From Sabethes cyaneus (lineage: Eukaryota; Arthropoda; Insecta; Diptera; Culicidae), in assembly GCF_943734655.1 (NCBI RefSeq), contig NC_071354.1:70639544-70703543 (forward strand): a DNA stretch of 64,000 bases, read 5' to 3'. Both the position numbers and the translations under genes were made by a program. The stretch's first letter is position 1, and every line of letters starts with the position of its first letter. This document shows, piece by piece, positions 32,546 through 44,188 of the stretch. The notes below the pieces were generated by a model that was not told the origin of the DNA, did no database searches, and worked only from the letters and a program-made list of their open reading frames with translations.

Positions 32546-35500
32546 AAGTGTGTGACCAACCCTATTTCTCTTCCGATTGTATCCATATACTGCACGAATT
32601 TATTCAAAACTGATGTCTTATGTGAATAAAGGGTTGACGGAATATTCATGCCGGTGACGTGATGCCGCAATTTTCAAAGTGAGGAAGAATTAGCGACTGT
32701 CTCATCCAAAAATAAGTTTTGGGGTTTGGGCGTTTAATTTGTTACTTTACAAGTAGTTGCTTGCAATTGTTTACATACTTTCGATTGTATTGCTGTCAAA
32801 TGTAAAATAACTGATAAACTGGTGCAGAGGACGTTAGCTAATTGATGATATTTTGACTGTCAGAATTTTAACTCGTTGTTCGTATGCTAGTTAAAAGGCA
32901 ATTATATTTCAAATCAACCTGTCACAGTAAATGGAGCTATATATCAACAATTTTCAAGGAAATTGATGAATATGAACCAGTGGTAAATGATAACTCGGAC
33001 TATTTATTCCGTTCAACCGTAAGTTGTGCGTCCAATGACAAATATTTTACGTTTGGTACAACATCCTTAAACCAGTTAACGTTCGTCTTAAGCCAGTTAG
33101 TTGAAGTTGATTAGTGTTACAAGTCACATAAAAATTTTCAAAACGCGATATCCTCGCCAATCACCAGAAAGAAGTGCGATTGTGGCCTAATGAAACTTTT
33201 AGTGGAACTATAAACTCTAAGAAACGGATAAAACTGATATTCAGAGCACGAGCATTTAGGCAATTTAAACTTGTCTTCCTGTGTGAAATTTAAAGGAACG
33301 TTTCAGAGCATTTATTACAATACAGTAACTTAAAAATTTGTGTGACAAACAATGGTAAAATATCTAGCTTTGTCGATTTTAACCTGCCTTCGTAGTCCTT
33401 CGTGAGTTTCTCGTTCGTGCCCCAAGACACAGACCTTCATACATTTTTTGTAAAATTTAACTATAATTTACTAGACTTTATGCGGATAAGACAAAGGGAT
33501 ATAATTTAAAATAAACTAAGAATTCAGTAATGAACAACAGTGGACTCATGTTACCTCCATGAGGGACTCCAATAACAGTTAATTTGAAATATCTTTTAAT
33601 ATTTTCAAAATACCAAAGATAAAATTACCTTATTGCAACATACTTGAAAAATTGAAATCGATGAGAACCATGAGAACAACTGTACCATAGTGCACAACGA
33701 AAAACCTTTGCTCTTTTCAAACCTCACTCCAAGAAAAGAAGTTTAAGATATGTCTAGTGAAGCAGCAAATCGTAACTTTCTTTTAAGTCGATGAAACTAC
33801 TATTATCTTTCCCATAATCCGCAAGGAATCATTAAGTTTCCAGGAATTCGAAATCGACTTCGGAACAAGTAGGTAGGTAACATTTGAGAAGTTCAACGCG
33901 TGGTGAAAGTGGGCGAAAAAAACTCCTCTACTGCTGCTACTTGAGTGGGAACTTTTTTTTCCATTCCACCCTCACGTAAACGGTTTGCTCAGTTCTTTGA
34001 GCGAAACTTTTTCAATTACATCTCAACATGAACGTTACTGCTGCTACTGCTGCTGCTGCTGATCGCCGTAACCGAGCAGTTGAGTGGAAAAATGCTGTCA
34101 GAACTAAAATGCCAACTGGTGGGCGTCCTGACTGTCCTGTCCTGACGGTATGCAAATGGGGGCTCTGTTTGGAAATATAGCGACTAATGCTTTGTGCACA
34201 GAGATGGGCTAGAAGTGCTATCCGAAGCGGAAAACAGTTCCTGCCTGCCATTCGGTAGTTTGTTAAAGTTGTAGCGCAGAGATAAGCCTTTTACCGGGAT
34301 GGTATGTCAACGAAGCTGTCAGCACAGAAAACGTGTATCGTGCAGAATCAGATAACAACACGTGCACCAACAGAAAGAACGAATGGCGCCCGTTTTCGGT
34401 ATTTTGTGCTCTAACAAGATTCGGATGAGAAAACAGAGCTTCACAAATGTTTTGGTAGTTATGTAGATACTTTCTTATGAGTTGGAATTTCTTTTTCTGG
34501 AGATGAAAGCAAATGACGGCTGCTTTTGTTAGAGTTTATAAATGACTTTTTGGTCGTATGTTCCTAACGAAAACGTTTATTTTTCTGTTTTCATCAAGAT
34601 TATGATGGAGCTTTCCGTCATCGTCAGAAAGCACGTATAACGTATCTTTTTCGAAGCAGTGTCCCTTCATCATCAAGCAAAAACATGATGCATGACTGAT
34701 GTCCCTTGACGTGTCCGGTCACAACGGAAATATAAAGGTTCTTGTTTACAAACCCGTAACCATAAACCCACTTTAAATTTCTTTTGGTAGATTATTCTAA
34801 AATACTGGTGTCCAGTTTTTTGTTACATCTCCCGGGCTGAAGTTGTGACACACGACAAACCTGTCGCACACATCGTTAATTCGCATTTCAACTAAATGCG
34901 GTAATCTTTTTATCCCACTCAGCACACGCCCGCACGATTGCGTCCCTTTTGAAGGACATCACCACCAAATGGATCTGCTGTAAACCGAAAAATACCACCG
35001 CCCTTTTGTCCGTACCATGACGACCCAGCAGTAACAGTTACAAAATTTCCAGCTACACAAACAAAGAAGAGCACCGCTTTTTCATTTTACCGGGAAAACT
35101 CGACAACCTGCCCTGTTCCGACCTGCCGTGCCTTCGGCATTCCGCGCCTCACTAGACTTGCCGGGTGCTCGTAGCTCCATTTTTCATTATCGCAGTTCCT
35201 GTCCTTTTCGGCGGAATGTCATCAGCCTAATTTTCATTACATACCGTTGACACAGTTTACCGCCCAGCTTTCGTTTTGCGTGAAGCCATACCGCGAAGCG
35301 GATTGGGTTGGGTCGGTACGGCACGGCTGCAACACCCGCGCAGCAGCCGCCGCATACCTGACAACAACGAGAAAAAAGTTTCTCCATCGAATGTAAGGCA
35401 GGCAACCGAAGCGGAAAGAAAAGTCGTTTTTCCATTTGTCTTCGGCCCGGACACTCCAATAGCCCTTTGTGTGCTGTCTTGTTTCATGTAGCATTTTTTT

Positions 35501-36168
35501 TTGCTTTCCAAGAAGAAAAGCGTAGAACGTTATGTGCTATTCCAAGGAGTGCGCTGCTGCCTCCACAGCAACACAAAGGGCGTTGATTTTTCGTGGATAA
35601 TGTGAACACTGAGAATGTTACGAGCAACAAAAAAAAGTAAAGAAAATATGGCTAACGTCTTTCCTACTGTTCCGCTGAAATGGATCCACACGTCTGGCAT
35701 GCTTCTAGCTGTTCTTTTTATTGCTTCCGACTTTTTATCGAGAAAAACTGCTTGCAAGGTTGTTCTTTTATTTAAGAAAAGAGATATTATTGCTCCAGTT
35801 CCTGTCCGAACGATGATTTGTTAGGGTACAGGATATCGTCCTAGAGGGGATTTTGATCACGAATCTGTTCATTGATACGTGAAACATGGGTCTCGTTAGA
35901 CGAAATTGAGTTGATCAACGGAAGCCTGTTTGTTGTTGATTTTTTTCAGAAGAAAGTTTTTGTTTTACGTCGTAAATGCACGGAATACACGAGAGTTTCT
36001 GCGTTTTATTAACCCGTTCCGGTACTAACTCGACTGTTTTTGGAACGTGAATTGTTTGGTAAATTTTGAGACGCATTTATTCTAGAACGTTATAGCAAAC
36101 AGCAGGAGTGTATGTTGTAAATTGATAATTTTACATTGAAATGAAATGGAATGAATTATTACGTTATG
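32546..36168. other. Intron sequence, no gene seen
   Basis: Over 3.6 kb with no recognised protein or mobile element, the longest repeat-poor stretch of the intron. A short CTG-type trinucleotide run lies at about 34036-34062. The 35100-35500 part is GC-richer. Frames here overlap on both strands without family resemblance. It could hold intronic regulatory DNA, which cannot be seen from one sequence. Confidence 0.45.
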
Positions 36169-36176
36169 CACTAGAG

Positions 36177-36299
36177 CAGCGGTTCCCAACCTTTTTTCGG
36201 TTCGCGTACCCCCTGACGGATTTCCCTATACTATTCTGCAGCGAACTAAAGTTTTGGCGAACCCCTGGGGGTTCGCGAACCCCCATTTGGGAACCGCTG
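36177..36299. mobile_element. 123 bp hAT MITE with perfect 8 bp duplication
   Basis: Termini CAGCGGTTCCCAA and inverted complement, with the GGTTCGCG-ACCCCC body typical of hAT termini. Flanked by CACTAGAG on both sides (36169-36176 and 36300-36307), an 8 bp target duplication. Confidence 0.95.
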
Positions 36300-36570
36300 C
36301 ACTAGAGGTTATCCCAACAACAATGTGCCGATCAACTCCCTTCTTCTTTTGACAATGAAGTCTCGTGTACTACTACCGTTTTACGCCTTTGGGCGAAATA
36401 CTTGCACCAGAGAATATAATTATGATAACAGTTTATCTCGGTGTGACCCTTTGCTCTGCAGTCAGGTCTAATTTCTACGGCACTAACAGAGAGACTTGCT
36501 CAACTCTTCTGGTGGCTCGAGTACAAACCATTTGGTCCTCCTGGCATGCGTAGTTATCTTTCCAAATTTA

Positions 36571-36703
36571 CTACCAAAATGTTAGAGGCCTACGGACAAA
36601 AACAAACTTTTTTGTTGAGATATTTGACAGTGGGTATGACAGCAGTATCTTAACTGAAGCTTGGCTGAATAACGAAATTAAGTCTGTGCAGTTATTCGAT
36701 CAG
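36571..36703 (+). pseudogene. CR1-type LINE endonuclease fragment
   Basis: One frame reads YQNVRGLRTKTNFFVEIFDS, then ILTEAWLNNEIKSVQLFDQ. This is the start of the APE-type endonuclease of CR1/Jockey-group LINEs, with the asparagine of QNVRG and the catalytic glutamate of LTE-WL. Only about 44 residues remain. It is in the same orientation as the CR1 relic at 24290-24475, but the two need not be one insertion. Confidence 0.78.
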
Positions 36704-37240
36704 GTAGCTAGTAGAATACAAGGAGATGGAGATCACGAATTCATTGCATTCGTCTGCCGGTTTAGGTGGAATCGATAATGACCAAGAATATCTGTAGGTT
36801 AACATTGATTGCATCGTGCAACTGGTACGCTTTAGGTATAGTTTAGAGCTCTCCCGATATGTCGAGAAACCACTCCGTCGTCAAGAAGTTCAGCGGTTCT
36901 ATCTCTTCTGGATGTCCTGAAATCCACGAAACGCGCTGTTCTCGGTATCTTGCGGGTTATCTGATTGCCGTATGTTTAACTGCGGAGGGTGGCTTTGTCG
37001 CAAGGTGTATACCGTTGATAGTTGTGACCGCACATGTACTGCTACTTGGTAATGATCAGAGTCGATATTCGCACCCCGTAAGGCATGTTTGTTGATCAGG
37101 TGGTTCGAGAAAAAGTGAGAATTTGGTAGATATCATTCAATGTCTTCCCTACCGATTGATTATAGCCTTGAATATAACGAAAAATAAGCCTCTCCACCAG
37201 AGACGCTCACAAGAGGAGGGGAAATATAACGACCCTGCTC
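36704..37240. other. No confident feature
   Basis: Probably decayed LINE sequence. Wording such as CGACTATTCGCACCCCGTAAG is suggestive of non-LTR endonuclease regions, but no continuous frame could be read. Confidence 0.3.
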
Positions 37241-37282
37241 TGTTGTGTTGTTCAGCCGAGAGCCGGGGTGGGTCTTACCATA

Positions 37283-38707
37283 CTGCCGTCATATGCAAAA
37301 GTGACGTTAATCCATTTTGCACATTTTTCAGAACAAGCAAAAAACGAAAATTCGAGGCAATTTCTAAGTAAAGCCCAATTTCGGAATTTGTTTCTGTACA
37401 AATAGCTTATTTTGATGTATTTAAACTAACCATTGGTGTTCGGTTAATTGTTTTGTTGATTACGTGAAATCCAAGCTCTAACGTCACTTTTGTGTATAAA
37501 TACAAATTCAATTTTTACGTTTCGCTGCAAAAGTGACGTCGGCGAACAAAACGGCAGGGACAGCATGCAAATGCGGAATTTAACATGGATGGTGTCTTTG
37601 GAGAAGTTATTTCAAAAAATATGGTCCACCTTTTTAATTCATCATGGTGATCATATATCCACCTATTAGGGTGATAAAAAATTTGTTTCCTGTAAATCGA
37701 TACAAAAATATGACATCTTCATAAATAATTTGGAACACATTAAAATAAGCAGCTTTGATGAATACCTCAACTCTTTTGTAACATATAATAACTCAGAAAA
37801 AATCCTCTAAAATCATTGTATACCAATAACTTTGCAGATGTTTTTTTTGTGCTTTCAAATGTTGTAACGAATACATTAAAATACATACTTTTTCTGACGA
37901 CTTATTGCTAGGATGCACCTGAATTCTGAACCCCCAAAACCACTCATATGTGAATGTTCTGTGTATCTCACATTAATAATATTATTCAAAAGGTTGCCGA
38001 GGACATCTACCATATTGAAGCTTTTTTTAAAAGCAACTCTAAAACTTACTTCCATGGAGATTGATCATATATAATTTATGTCAAATATAAAGCGCTTATT
38101 TTAATGTTCAATAATTTTTTAAGCACACACCATTTTTTCACAATCCTGTGTTTGCGGGATAATCAATTCACCGTTTTGCAATAGTTTTAGACGTTTTGCT
38201 TATTGCCCGAGGGGAATGACTAATTTCCGATCTGGAACCCTGTTAGGCAGGGTATCAAATTTGTTGTTTTAACTTACTTATTGGCAAACCATGCATTGGC
38301 CATCGCATGTATTTATGGCCATATTGGAACAATTTGGATGTGTTTCAGATGAGGATTAACCTGGGTACATATTGAGTTATCTAAATCTTGTTTTTTAAAT
38401 ATGAGAAAATCACGAATGCACTTTTAGGTGAATTGAGCCATTATTTCACTAAAAACATCTGATGTGACATATTCAATTGAATTAATGTGTAACCAAGTGG
38501 TTTATACCGCAGTTAACACTATAACGTCACTTTTGCAGCGAAATGGCGGTTACGTCACTTTGTTTTTTCAATTTTTTATATAGTTTTCGATGAAAATGCA
38601 TCGAGTTCTCAATAGCAGAAGCAAAAGCATTGCGTAAAGCACCATCTGGCAAAATAAAACCGTTTTTGACCAATTGGCGTTTACGTCACTTTTGCATATG
38701 ACGGCAG
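37283..38707. mobile_element. 1425 bp DNA element with 4 bp CATA duplication
   Basis: Inverted termini begin CTGCCGTCATATGCAAAAGT and continue GACGT (about 25 bp perfect). Flanks are CATA (37279-37282 and 38708-38711). Removing the element rejoins the LINE 3' end, comparable with the uninterrupted copy near 56450. The word AAAAGTGACGT, or its complement, recurs subterminally at about 37477, 37535, 38523, 38551 and 38681. No protein is recognisable in the AT-rich interior. The superfamily is not assigned. Confidence 0.85.
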
Positions 38708-39337
38708 CATATCAAAAATTCCTCCCCATTGTACTCGGTCCTGGGCTACCCGTCACCAAATCGTTACGCGTCTCGACACACGCAAGTCGGTTTCAACCTG
38801 GTCGAGCCATCTAGCACGTTGGGCCCCTTTATTCTTGGTGCCGGTGAGGTTCTTAAAGAGAACGGATTTCACTGCACAGTCTTCCGGCATTCTTGTGACG
38901 TGACCGGCCCATCGTAGCCTCCAAACTTTCGTCAGGTGTACGATGGGAATCTCTCCGAGCAGTGCCTGTAGCTCGTGATATATACGCCTCCGCCACTCTC
39001 CGCTTTCCGTCTGTACTCCGCCAAAAATAGTCCGCAACACCTTTCGTTCAAAAACGGCAAGTGCACGTATGTCTTCCGTAAGTTAAGTTACTGTCTCAAG
39101 TCCGTAGAGGACTACCGGTCTGATTAGCGTTTTGTACATCGTCAGCTTTGTGCGGAGGCGTATGCTCCTTGATCGAAACGTCTTGCGAAGGGAAAAGTAG
39201 GCTCGATTTCCAGTTTGAATGCGTCGTTGGATCTCCTTACTCGTATTATTGTCGGCGGTGACCAGAGATCCCAAATCAATAGTATCTGTCCGTGGAAGGT
39301 AAACGTTGCTTTCTCTGGAGCCTCTTCCTACCATATA

Positions 39338-39793
39338 CAGTTGGATTTCGAATTTGGCAACAAATGCGTATCGCCAAAATCGAAACCGTGCCAAAATCGA
39401 GACCCTTTTTTGATATGGAAAAATTGAATGAAAGTGCACTAGAAATTGAAAAAATGTTATTAATCAACGATTGCAACCTTTTTATGTTTACAAAATCCGC
39501 CAAGAGCTATCCGTGCAGTGCAAGTAAGTTTTTGGCGACCTGCGGTAAGACGTAGTCCTACGGCAGTAAAAATATTATTGTTCGAAACCGCAAACTTTTT
39601 TTCATGAACACACTTAGGGCAATATTTTTTCGTCATCTAAATTATGATTGCGGAAACTTACTGATATTTAAGCATATTTTTGTAAGTAAAATATTTTGTG
39701 TTGCCAAAAACGGATACTTTTGTTGCCAAAATCGAGGCATGCCAAAATCGAACCACGCCAAAATCGAACCATGCCAAATTCGAAATCCCACTG
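39338..39793. mobile_element. 456 bp TA-flanked MITE with GCCAAAATCGAA words
   Basis: Termini CAG(T/G)TGGATTT-type: left CAGTTGGATTTCGAATTTGG, right inverted CAGTGGGATTTCGAATTTGG, matching at 21 of 22 positions and bordered by TA (39336-39337 and 39794-39795). Words GCCAAAATCGA recur at about 39370, 39393, 39727, 39750 and 39767. The interior holds CGGTAAGACGTAGTCCTACG (39542-39561), also present at the end of the 1776-2440 repeat. Comparison with 47420-47445 gives the uninterrupted LINE site. It is probably Tc1/mariner-type. Confidence 0.9.
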
Positions 39794-40479
39794 TATTTAG
39801 TTGTCGACGCATTGATTTGTAACCCTATCCTCCTAGCTTCCGTTTTTAGTATGGCGTAGATTGCCCCCGCCGTCCCAGGGTTTCTAGCAATGATGTCGAG
39901 GTCGTCTGCGAAGGCTCTTAGTTCGTGTCGGTGTGCAGGTTATGGGGCCCGATCACAGGCCTATACATTGGTTCCATGCCGACTTTCGTTCAAATCCTTG
40001 ATGACCCTTGGTGAGCAGCTGTCGTACGTTATCTCCAGCTACGCATAGAACACTTCCTTCGCGTCGTCGGGTCTACGTTCGTGTGGACAATGCACGTTTA
40101 TGATGACGTAGTTGAAGAAATAACCTTTTATCCTCAACAAGCACATCCTCTCGTTGATCGCTTTTCAGTCCATTACGCGATCCTGCATAATGCCCATCAC
40201 TACGAAGTTCGTTGCCAGTTCGTTGGTCGCTCCTCCGCTCTGGTAAAACTGGGCTATGCCGCCATGGGTCCACCACACCTTCTCGCCTTTGCGATAGATC
40301 TCCTGCAGTGCCAGGATGCCAAACTTTCGGGGTTCTAATTGATCGAGCAGCACCTTGTCGCCACAAATGAAACTTGCAGGTACCAAGTTTCCATTCCATG
40401 TCCTTATTTTGTCGCCTTTGTTAATGCCGAATGTTCCGAGTAGAATTTTCTTGACTCTTGCTAGTTTTTTCGGTTTAGA

Positions 40480-40638
40480 TAGGTAGCCGTACTAAGGCCT
40501 ACGCTACCGAGTCTCGTTACCCGATCTTCGCTAAGGTTGCTTGTGTTCCGGCAACCACGTGGAGGTAGCGATAGGAATTTCTGGATAAGAGGCTAAGGAC
40601 AACTATGGGGTTTGTTATACGCATTATACATCCATTTA
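40480..40638 (-). repeat. R1-type LINE 5' end fragment
   Basis: Aligns with the 5' end of the full-length R1-type element (about 45985-46137): both carry CCGAT-TTC-CTAAGG, CCACG-GGAGGTAG, ATAAGAGGCT and finish at CATCCATTTAC. The shared sequence ends at the same base in both, which marks the true 5' end of the R1 family. Here it abuts the endonuclease of the RTE-like relic. Confidence 0.65.
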
Positions 40639-41107
40639 CAAACCAAACCCTACTCTCTATCTAATCCTATTTAGAAAACTAACCTGGACCCGGAGGATTA
40701 AGTCCCGGTCAATTTAAGGCAAATAAAAGTAGCTGCGTTGGTAACAATGTGAAGCATCCAAAACGGTGGCAAAGAATAATAAAACTTCCTGAAAATTCGC
40801 GGCCCAGTTTCTCCAAGGGTGCGCGCAACAAAATTGAAATTAAACAAAAGCTTAATTAAACTGTTTCTTTCGCGTGCCTTTTTTTTTGTTTTTTTTTTTT
40901 TTTATTTTTACGAGTTGGGAAATCTGCTGAGCACCTTAGAAGATACGGTACTATCAGACACCTGAAAAGATACCTCAGGGAGTGGGGTTTAGGTATCCCG
41001 ACCCACTAAAACCCTACTCGAGTCTCCAGCCTCAATCCCCCCTGGCACCACCTTATCGGTATTACTTCAGGGAGGGGCTATTGTGCTTAATACACTCGCT
41101 TAGATAA

Positions 41108-44100
41108 CTACTGGACTATGGTAGTTAGGCTGTTTATTCGCCGTTGATCGGCTCTCCAGTGGTTTTGTAGCTCGAGTACAATCTGGGTAGCAGCCGCATT
41201 GACCGCTCCCCAGATGTCCGAGCTGGAACACATCTTTTGGACTAGGTTATCCGGGGTAGTGTCCTGTCCGCTCACTGCCATCATGCTGCTTCTCGCGCCC
41301 GCGAAACGAGGGCATATGAAGAAAGCATGTTCTGCCGTTTCCTCAACATCCACGCATTCGGGACACGCGGGGGACTCCGCATGCCCAAACTTATGCAGAT
41401 ACTGTCTGAAGCAACCATGCCCTGACAGAATCTGTGTCAGGTGGAAGTTGACTTCGCCGTGGCGCCTGTTGACCCACCCAGATAGTTCCGGGATAAGTCG
41501 ATGTGTCCACCGACCTTTTGTGGAATTAGACCATGCCCGCTGCCATGTGGTCATCGAGGCCGATCTTGTGGTACTCCGTATGCCTCTAGTTCCACGTTGG
41601 TTGAAGCACACTACGTCTTCGCTGATGATAATGCCAATAGGCATCATACCTGCTAAGACGCAGATTGCGTCATGTGAAACTGTGCGATACGCACTCGCCA
41701 CTCTCAAGCACATGAGACGATAGGTGCTTTTCAGCTTGGCTAGATAGCTTTTGGTACCTAACGCCGATGACCACACCGGTCCGCCATACCTAAGTATAGA
41801 CTGGACCACGTTGGCTAATAGCCTTCGCTTGCTGCCATATACCGCAGAGCTATTAGACATCATACGAGACAATGCCGAAATAGCTGTGGAAGCCTTCTTG
41901 CAGGCATAGTCGACGTGGCTCCCGAACTTGAGCTTGTCGTCGACCATGACTCCCAGAAGTTTTAAGGACCGCGTTGACGAAATAGTGCAGTCCCCGACGC
42001 TGATCTTTGCTTGCTGTACCGACTTGCGGTTGTTCACCACGATAACCTCCGTTTTATGATGCGCTAGCTCCAGTTTCCTGGATCGCATCCAATCTTCAAC
42101 AATGCTTATAGAGTGGGCAGCCGTCAACTCAACCTCTCTGATAGATTCACCATAGACTTCCAGGGTGATATCATCCGCAAAGCCGACAATCACCACCCCT
42201 ACCGGGAACTTTAGCTTCAACACCTCGTCATACATGACGTTCCACAACACCGGGCCCAGTATGGAACCTTGCGGAACCCCTGCGGTGATTGGAACGCACT
42301 TCTGACCCTCCTCCGTGTTGTAGCATAGCACACGATTCTGGAAATAATTTTCCAGGATCCTGTACAGCGACACCGGCACTTGGACGTTCCGAAGCGAGTT
42401 GGCTATGGAGTCCCAGCTAGCGCTATTAAACGCATTTCTCACGTCAAGCGTGACAACTGCGCAATAGCGGATACCTGTCCTCTTGCGCTGGATTGCCACC
42501 TCGGCTGTCTTAGTGACAGACAAGATTGCATCCACCGTAGATTTGCCTTTTCGGAAGCCGAATTGATTCCTTGACAGACCGTTTGTACCCTCCGTGTACT
42601 GTACGAGTCTGTTAAGGATAACCTTCTCCAGCACCTTACCGGCAGTATCGAGCAGACAGATCGGCCTATATGACGAGGGAACACCCGGAGGTTTTCCCGG
42701 CTTCGGCAACAGCACGAGGTTCTGTCGCTTCCATCTGTCCGGGAAGTGGCCAGCTTCCAGGCATCTCCTCATTACTGCTCCAAATAACTCGGGAGCCTCT
42801 AACATAGCCGCTTTAATGGCCATATTCGGGATTCCGTCTGGCCCCGGTGCCTTGCTCACCTTTAGGGATTTAGCGATCTCAATGAGCTCCTCATTCGTAA
42901 CCGTCACTTCGTCCCCGACCGCCAAACCGCCGTCGCCCACGTTACTTTGGATGTTCGGCTGGGAGGCCGACCATCCTACGCTATGGTCTGAGATACTGGA
43001 ACGTCGGCCGTGGGACGACTCAGCGGCCTGGGGCCAGGGCCTTGGCTCGTGGCGCGGAAAGAGGCCCTCGATGATCCGCTCCAGCATCTCTGGCGATTGC
43101 TCTGAGGGCGCCATCACTCCCTTGGTCTTTGCCATTACGACCCTGTAGGCATCACCCCACGGGTTCGCATTGGCACTAGCACATAACCTTTCAAAGCAGG
43201 CTCGTTTACTAGCTTTTATCCCACTCTTAAGCGCTGCGCGTGCAGCAGCAAGTGCTACTCGACATTCAGCCCTGCCTTCGTCCGAACGAGCTCTTTGCAT
43301 AATTCTCCTCGCACGAAAGCAGGCTCCGCGGAGTTCCGCAATTTCATCTGTCCACCAGTAAGCCGGTGACCTGCCATACCTATGTCGACCTTTCCTAGGC
43401 ATGGTAGCGTCACATGCTCGCGACAGTACCTCAACCAAATGATCAGCGTTCGGATCGGGCATACCACGATCACCGCACTCTCTTCGGATTGCTTCCACAA
43501 ATACTTCGGGATCGAAGTATGAAGTCTTCCATCCACGGGTGGTTGGAGTGTCGGCTCTACTCGCCGCCTGCCGTCTCGTTATCTGACCGACACCATAGCG
43601 GACCGCCTGATGGTCGCTGTGAGTGTAGCCATTGTCTACCCTCCAGTCTCCTATCAGACCAGGACTGCCGAATGTCACGTCGATGATAGACTCCGCACCG
43701 CTCCTACTGAAGGTACTTGTGGTGCCGACGTTGACCAGATCTACGTTGAGCTTTGCCAGAGCTTCAAGCAGAATCCGGCCCCTGTGGTTCGTGCGACGAC
43801 TTCCCCACTCTACCGCCCAAGCGTTAAAGTCGCCCGCCACAACCAACGGCCTTAGACCAGTCAGCACAACTGATACTCGGTCTACCATCCGCGTGAACTG
43901 CTCGATAGACCAACTCGGCGGAGCATAGCAGCTGCAGTAGAACACTCCACCCACTTTGGCAACCACGAATCCCTCGTCTGCAGTTGACACAACATCTTGA
44001 ACCGGGAACCTGCTTGTCGTCCATATAGCCGCCGTCCCGGACCTATCCGACACCCAGTTACCGTTTCCGGCAGGGATGCGGTATGGGTCCGAGATGATTG

Positions 44101-44188
44101 CAATGTCCGTCAACGACTCAGTAACTGCTTGGTACAACAGCTGCTGAGCCGCGTGGCAGTGGTTCAAGTTCAGTTGCGTTACCTGCAC
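41108..44188 (-). CDS. R1-clade LINE ORF2: endonuclease and reverse transcriptase
   Basis: The 1026-residue product nicks target DNA and copies its own RNA there. The APE-type endonuclease spans about residues 1-200: QLNLNHC at the N-terminus, GDFNAW at 119-124, and SDH at 191-193. The reverse transcriptase runs about 440-750, with motif A LDVRNAFNSASW (Asp582), motif B GVPQGSILGPVLW (about 637-649) and FADD at 670-673. A CCHC motif, CPEC-x8-H-x4-C, is at 942-959. The length is normal for R1-type ORF2. There is no ATG at the start: the frame opens with GTG, whose G is the last base of the ORF1 TAG stop. An in-frame TAA lies 15 bases upstream, and the first ATG codes Met101, inside the endonuclease. 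Expression would therefore need stop-coupled re-initiation at a non-AUG codon, unless the copy has lost ORF2 initiation. Confidence 0.92.
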   Translation of the reverse strand: MQVTQLNLNHCHAAQQLLYQAVTESLTDIAIISDPYRIPAGNGNWVSDRSGTAAIWTTSRFPVQDVVSTADEGFVVAKVGGVFYCSCYAPPSWSIEQFTRMVDRVSVVLTGLRPLVVAGDFNAWAVEWGSRRTNHRGRILLEALAKLNVDLVNVGTTSTFSRSGAESIIDVTFGSPGLIGDWRVDNGYTHSDHQAVRYGVGQITRRQAASRADTPTTRGWKTSYFDPEVFVEAIRRECGDRGMPDPNADHLVEVLSRACDATMPRKGRHRYGRSPAYWWTDEIAELRGACFRARRIMQRARSDEGRAECRVALAAARAALKSGIKASKRACFERLCASANANPWGDAYRVVMAKTKGVMAPSEQSPEMLERIIEGLFPRHEPRPWPQAAESSHGRRSSISDHSVGWSASQPNIQSNVGDGGLAVGDEVTVTNEELIEIAKSLKVSKAPGPDGIPNMAIKAAMLEAPELFGAVMRRCLEAGHFPDRWKRQNLVLLPKPGKPPGVPSSYRPICLLDTAGKVLEKVILNRLVQYTEGTNGLSRNQFGFRKGKSTVDAILSVTKTAEVAIQRKRTGIRYCAVVTLDVRNAFNSASWDSIANSLRNVQVPVSLYRILENYFQNRVLCYNTEEGQKCVPITAGVPQGSILGPVLWNVMYDEVLKLKFPVGVVIVGFADDITLEVYGESIREVELTAAHSISIVEDWMRSRKLELAHHKTEVIVVNNRKSVQQAKISVGDCTISSTRSLKLLGVMVDDKLKFGSHVDYACKKASTAISALSRMMSNSSAVYGSKRRLLANVVQSILRYGGPVWSSALGTKSYLAKLKSTYRLMCLRVASAYRTVSHDAICVLAGMMPIGIIISEDVVCFNQRGTRGIRSTTRSASMTTWQRAWSNSTKGRWTHRLIPELSGWVNRRHGEVNFHLTQILSGHGCFRQYLHKFGHAESPACPECVDVEETAEHAFFICPRFAGARSSMMAVSGQDTTPDNLVQKMCSSSDIWGAVNAAATQIVLELQNHWRADQRRINSLTTIVQ

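Larger units (their letters stand above)
37241..40470 (-). pseudogene. RTE-like LINE relic carrying two DNA elements
   Basis: On the minus strand, 40470-40030 encodes an endonuclease start: KIRTWNGNLV, FGILALQEIYRKGE with the catalytic glutamate, and INVHCPHERRPDD. A large internal deletion then joins to RAFADDLDIIARNPGTAGAI (about 39860-39920). This continues across a MITE to GSLVTADNNTSKEIQRRIQT, TMYKTLIRPVVLYGLETVT and TIFGGVQTESGEWRRRIYHE, and ends with LRWAGHVTRMPEDCAVKS. The 3' end is split by a 1.4 kb element; its last piece is 37241-37282 (GAGCCGGGGTGGG). The closest copy in the window is 46733-48640. Confidence 0.8.

Noticed and set aside
41199..41723. Plus-strand frame of 174 codons, and others antisense to the R1-type ORFs
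   Set aside because: Shadow frames of the coding strand; no independent similarity.
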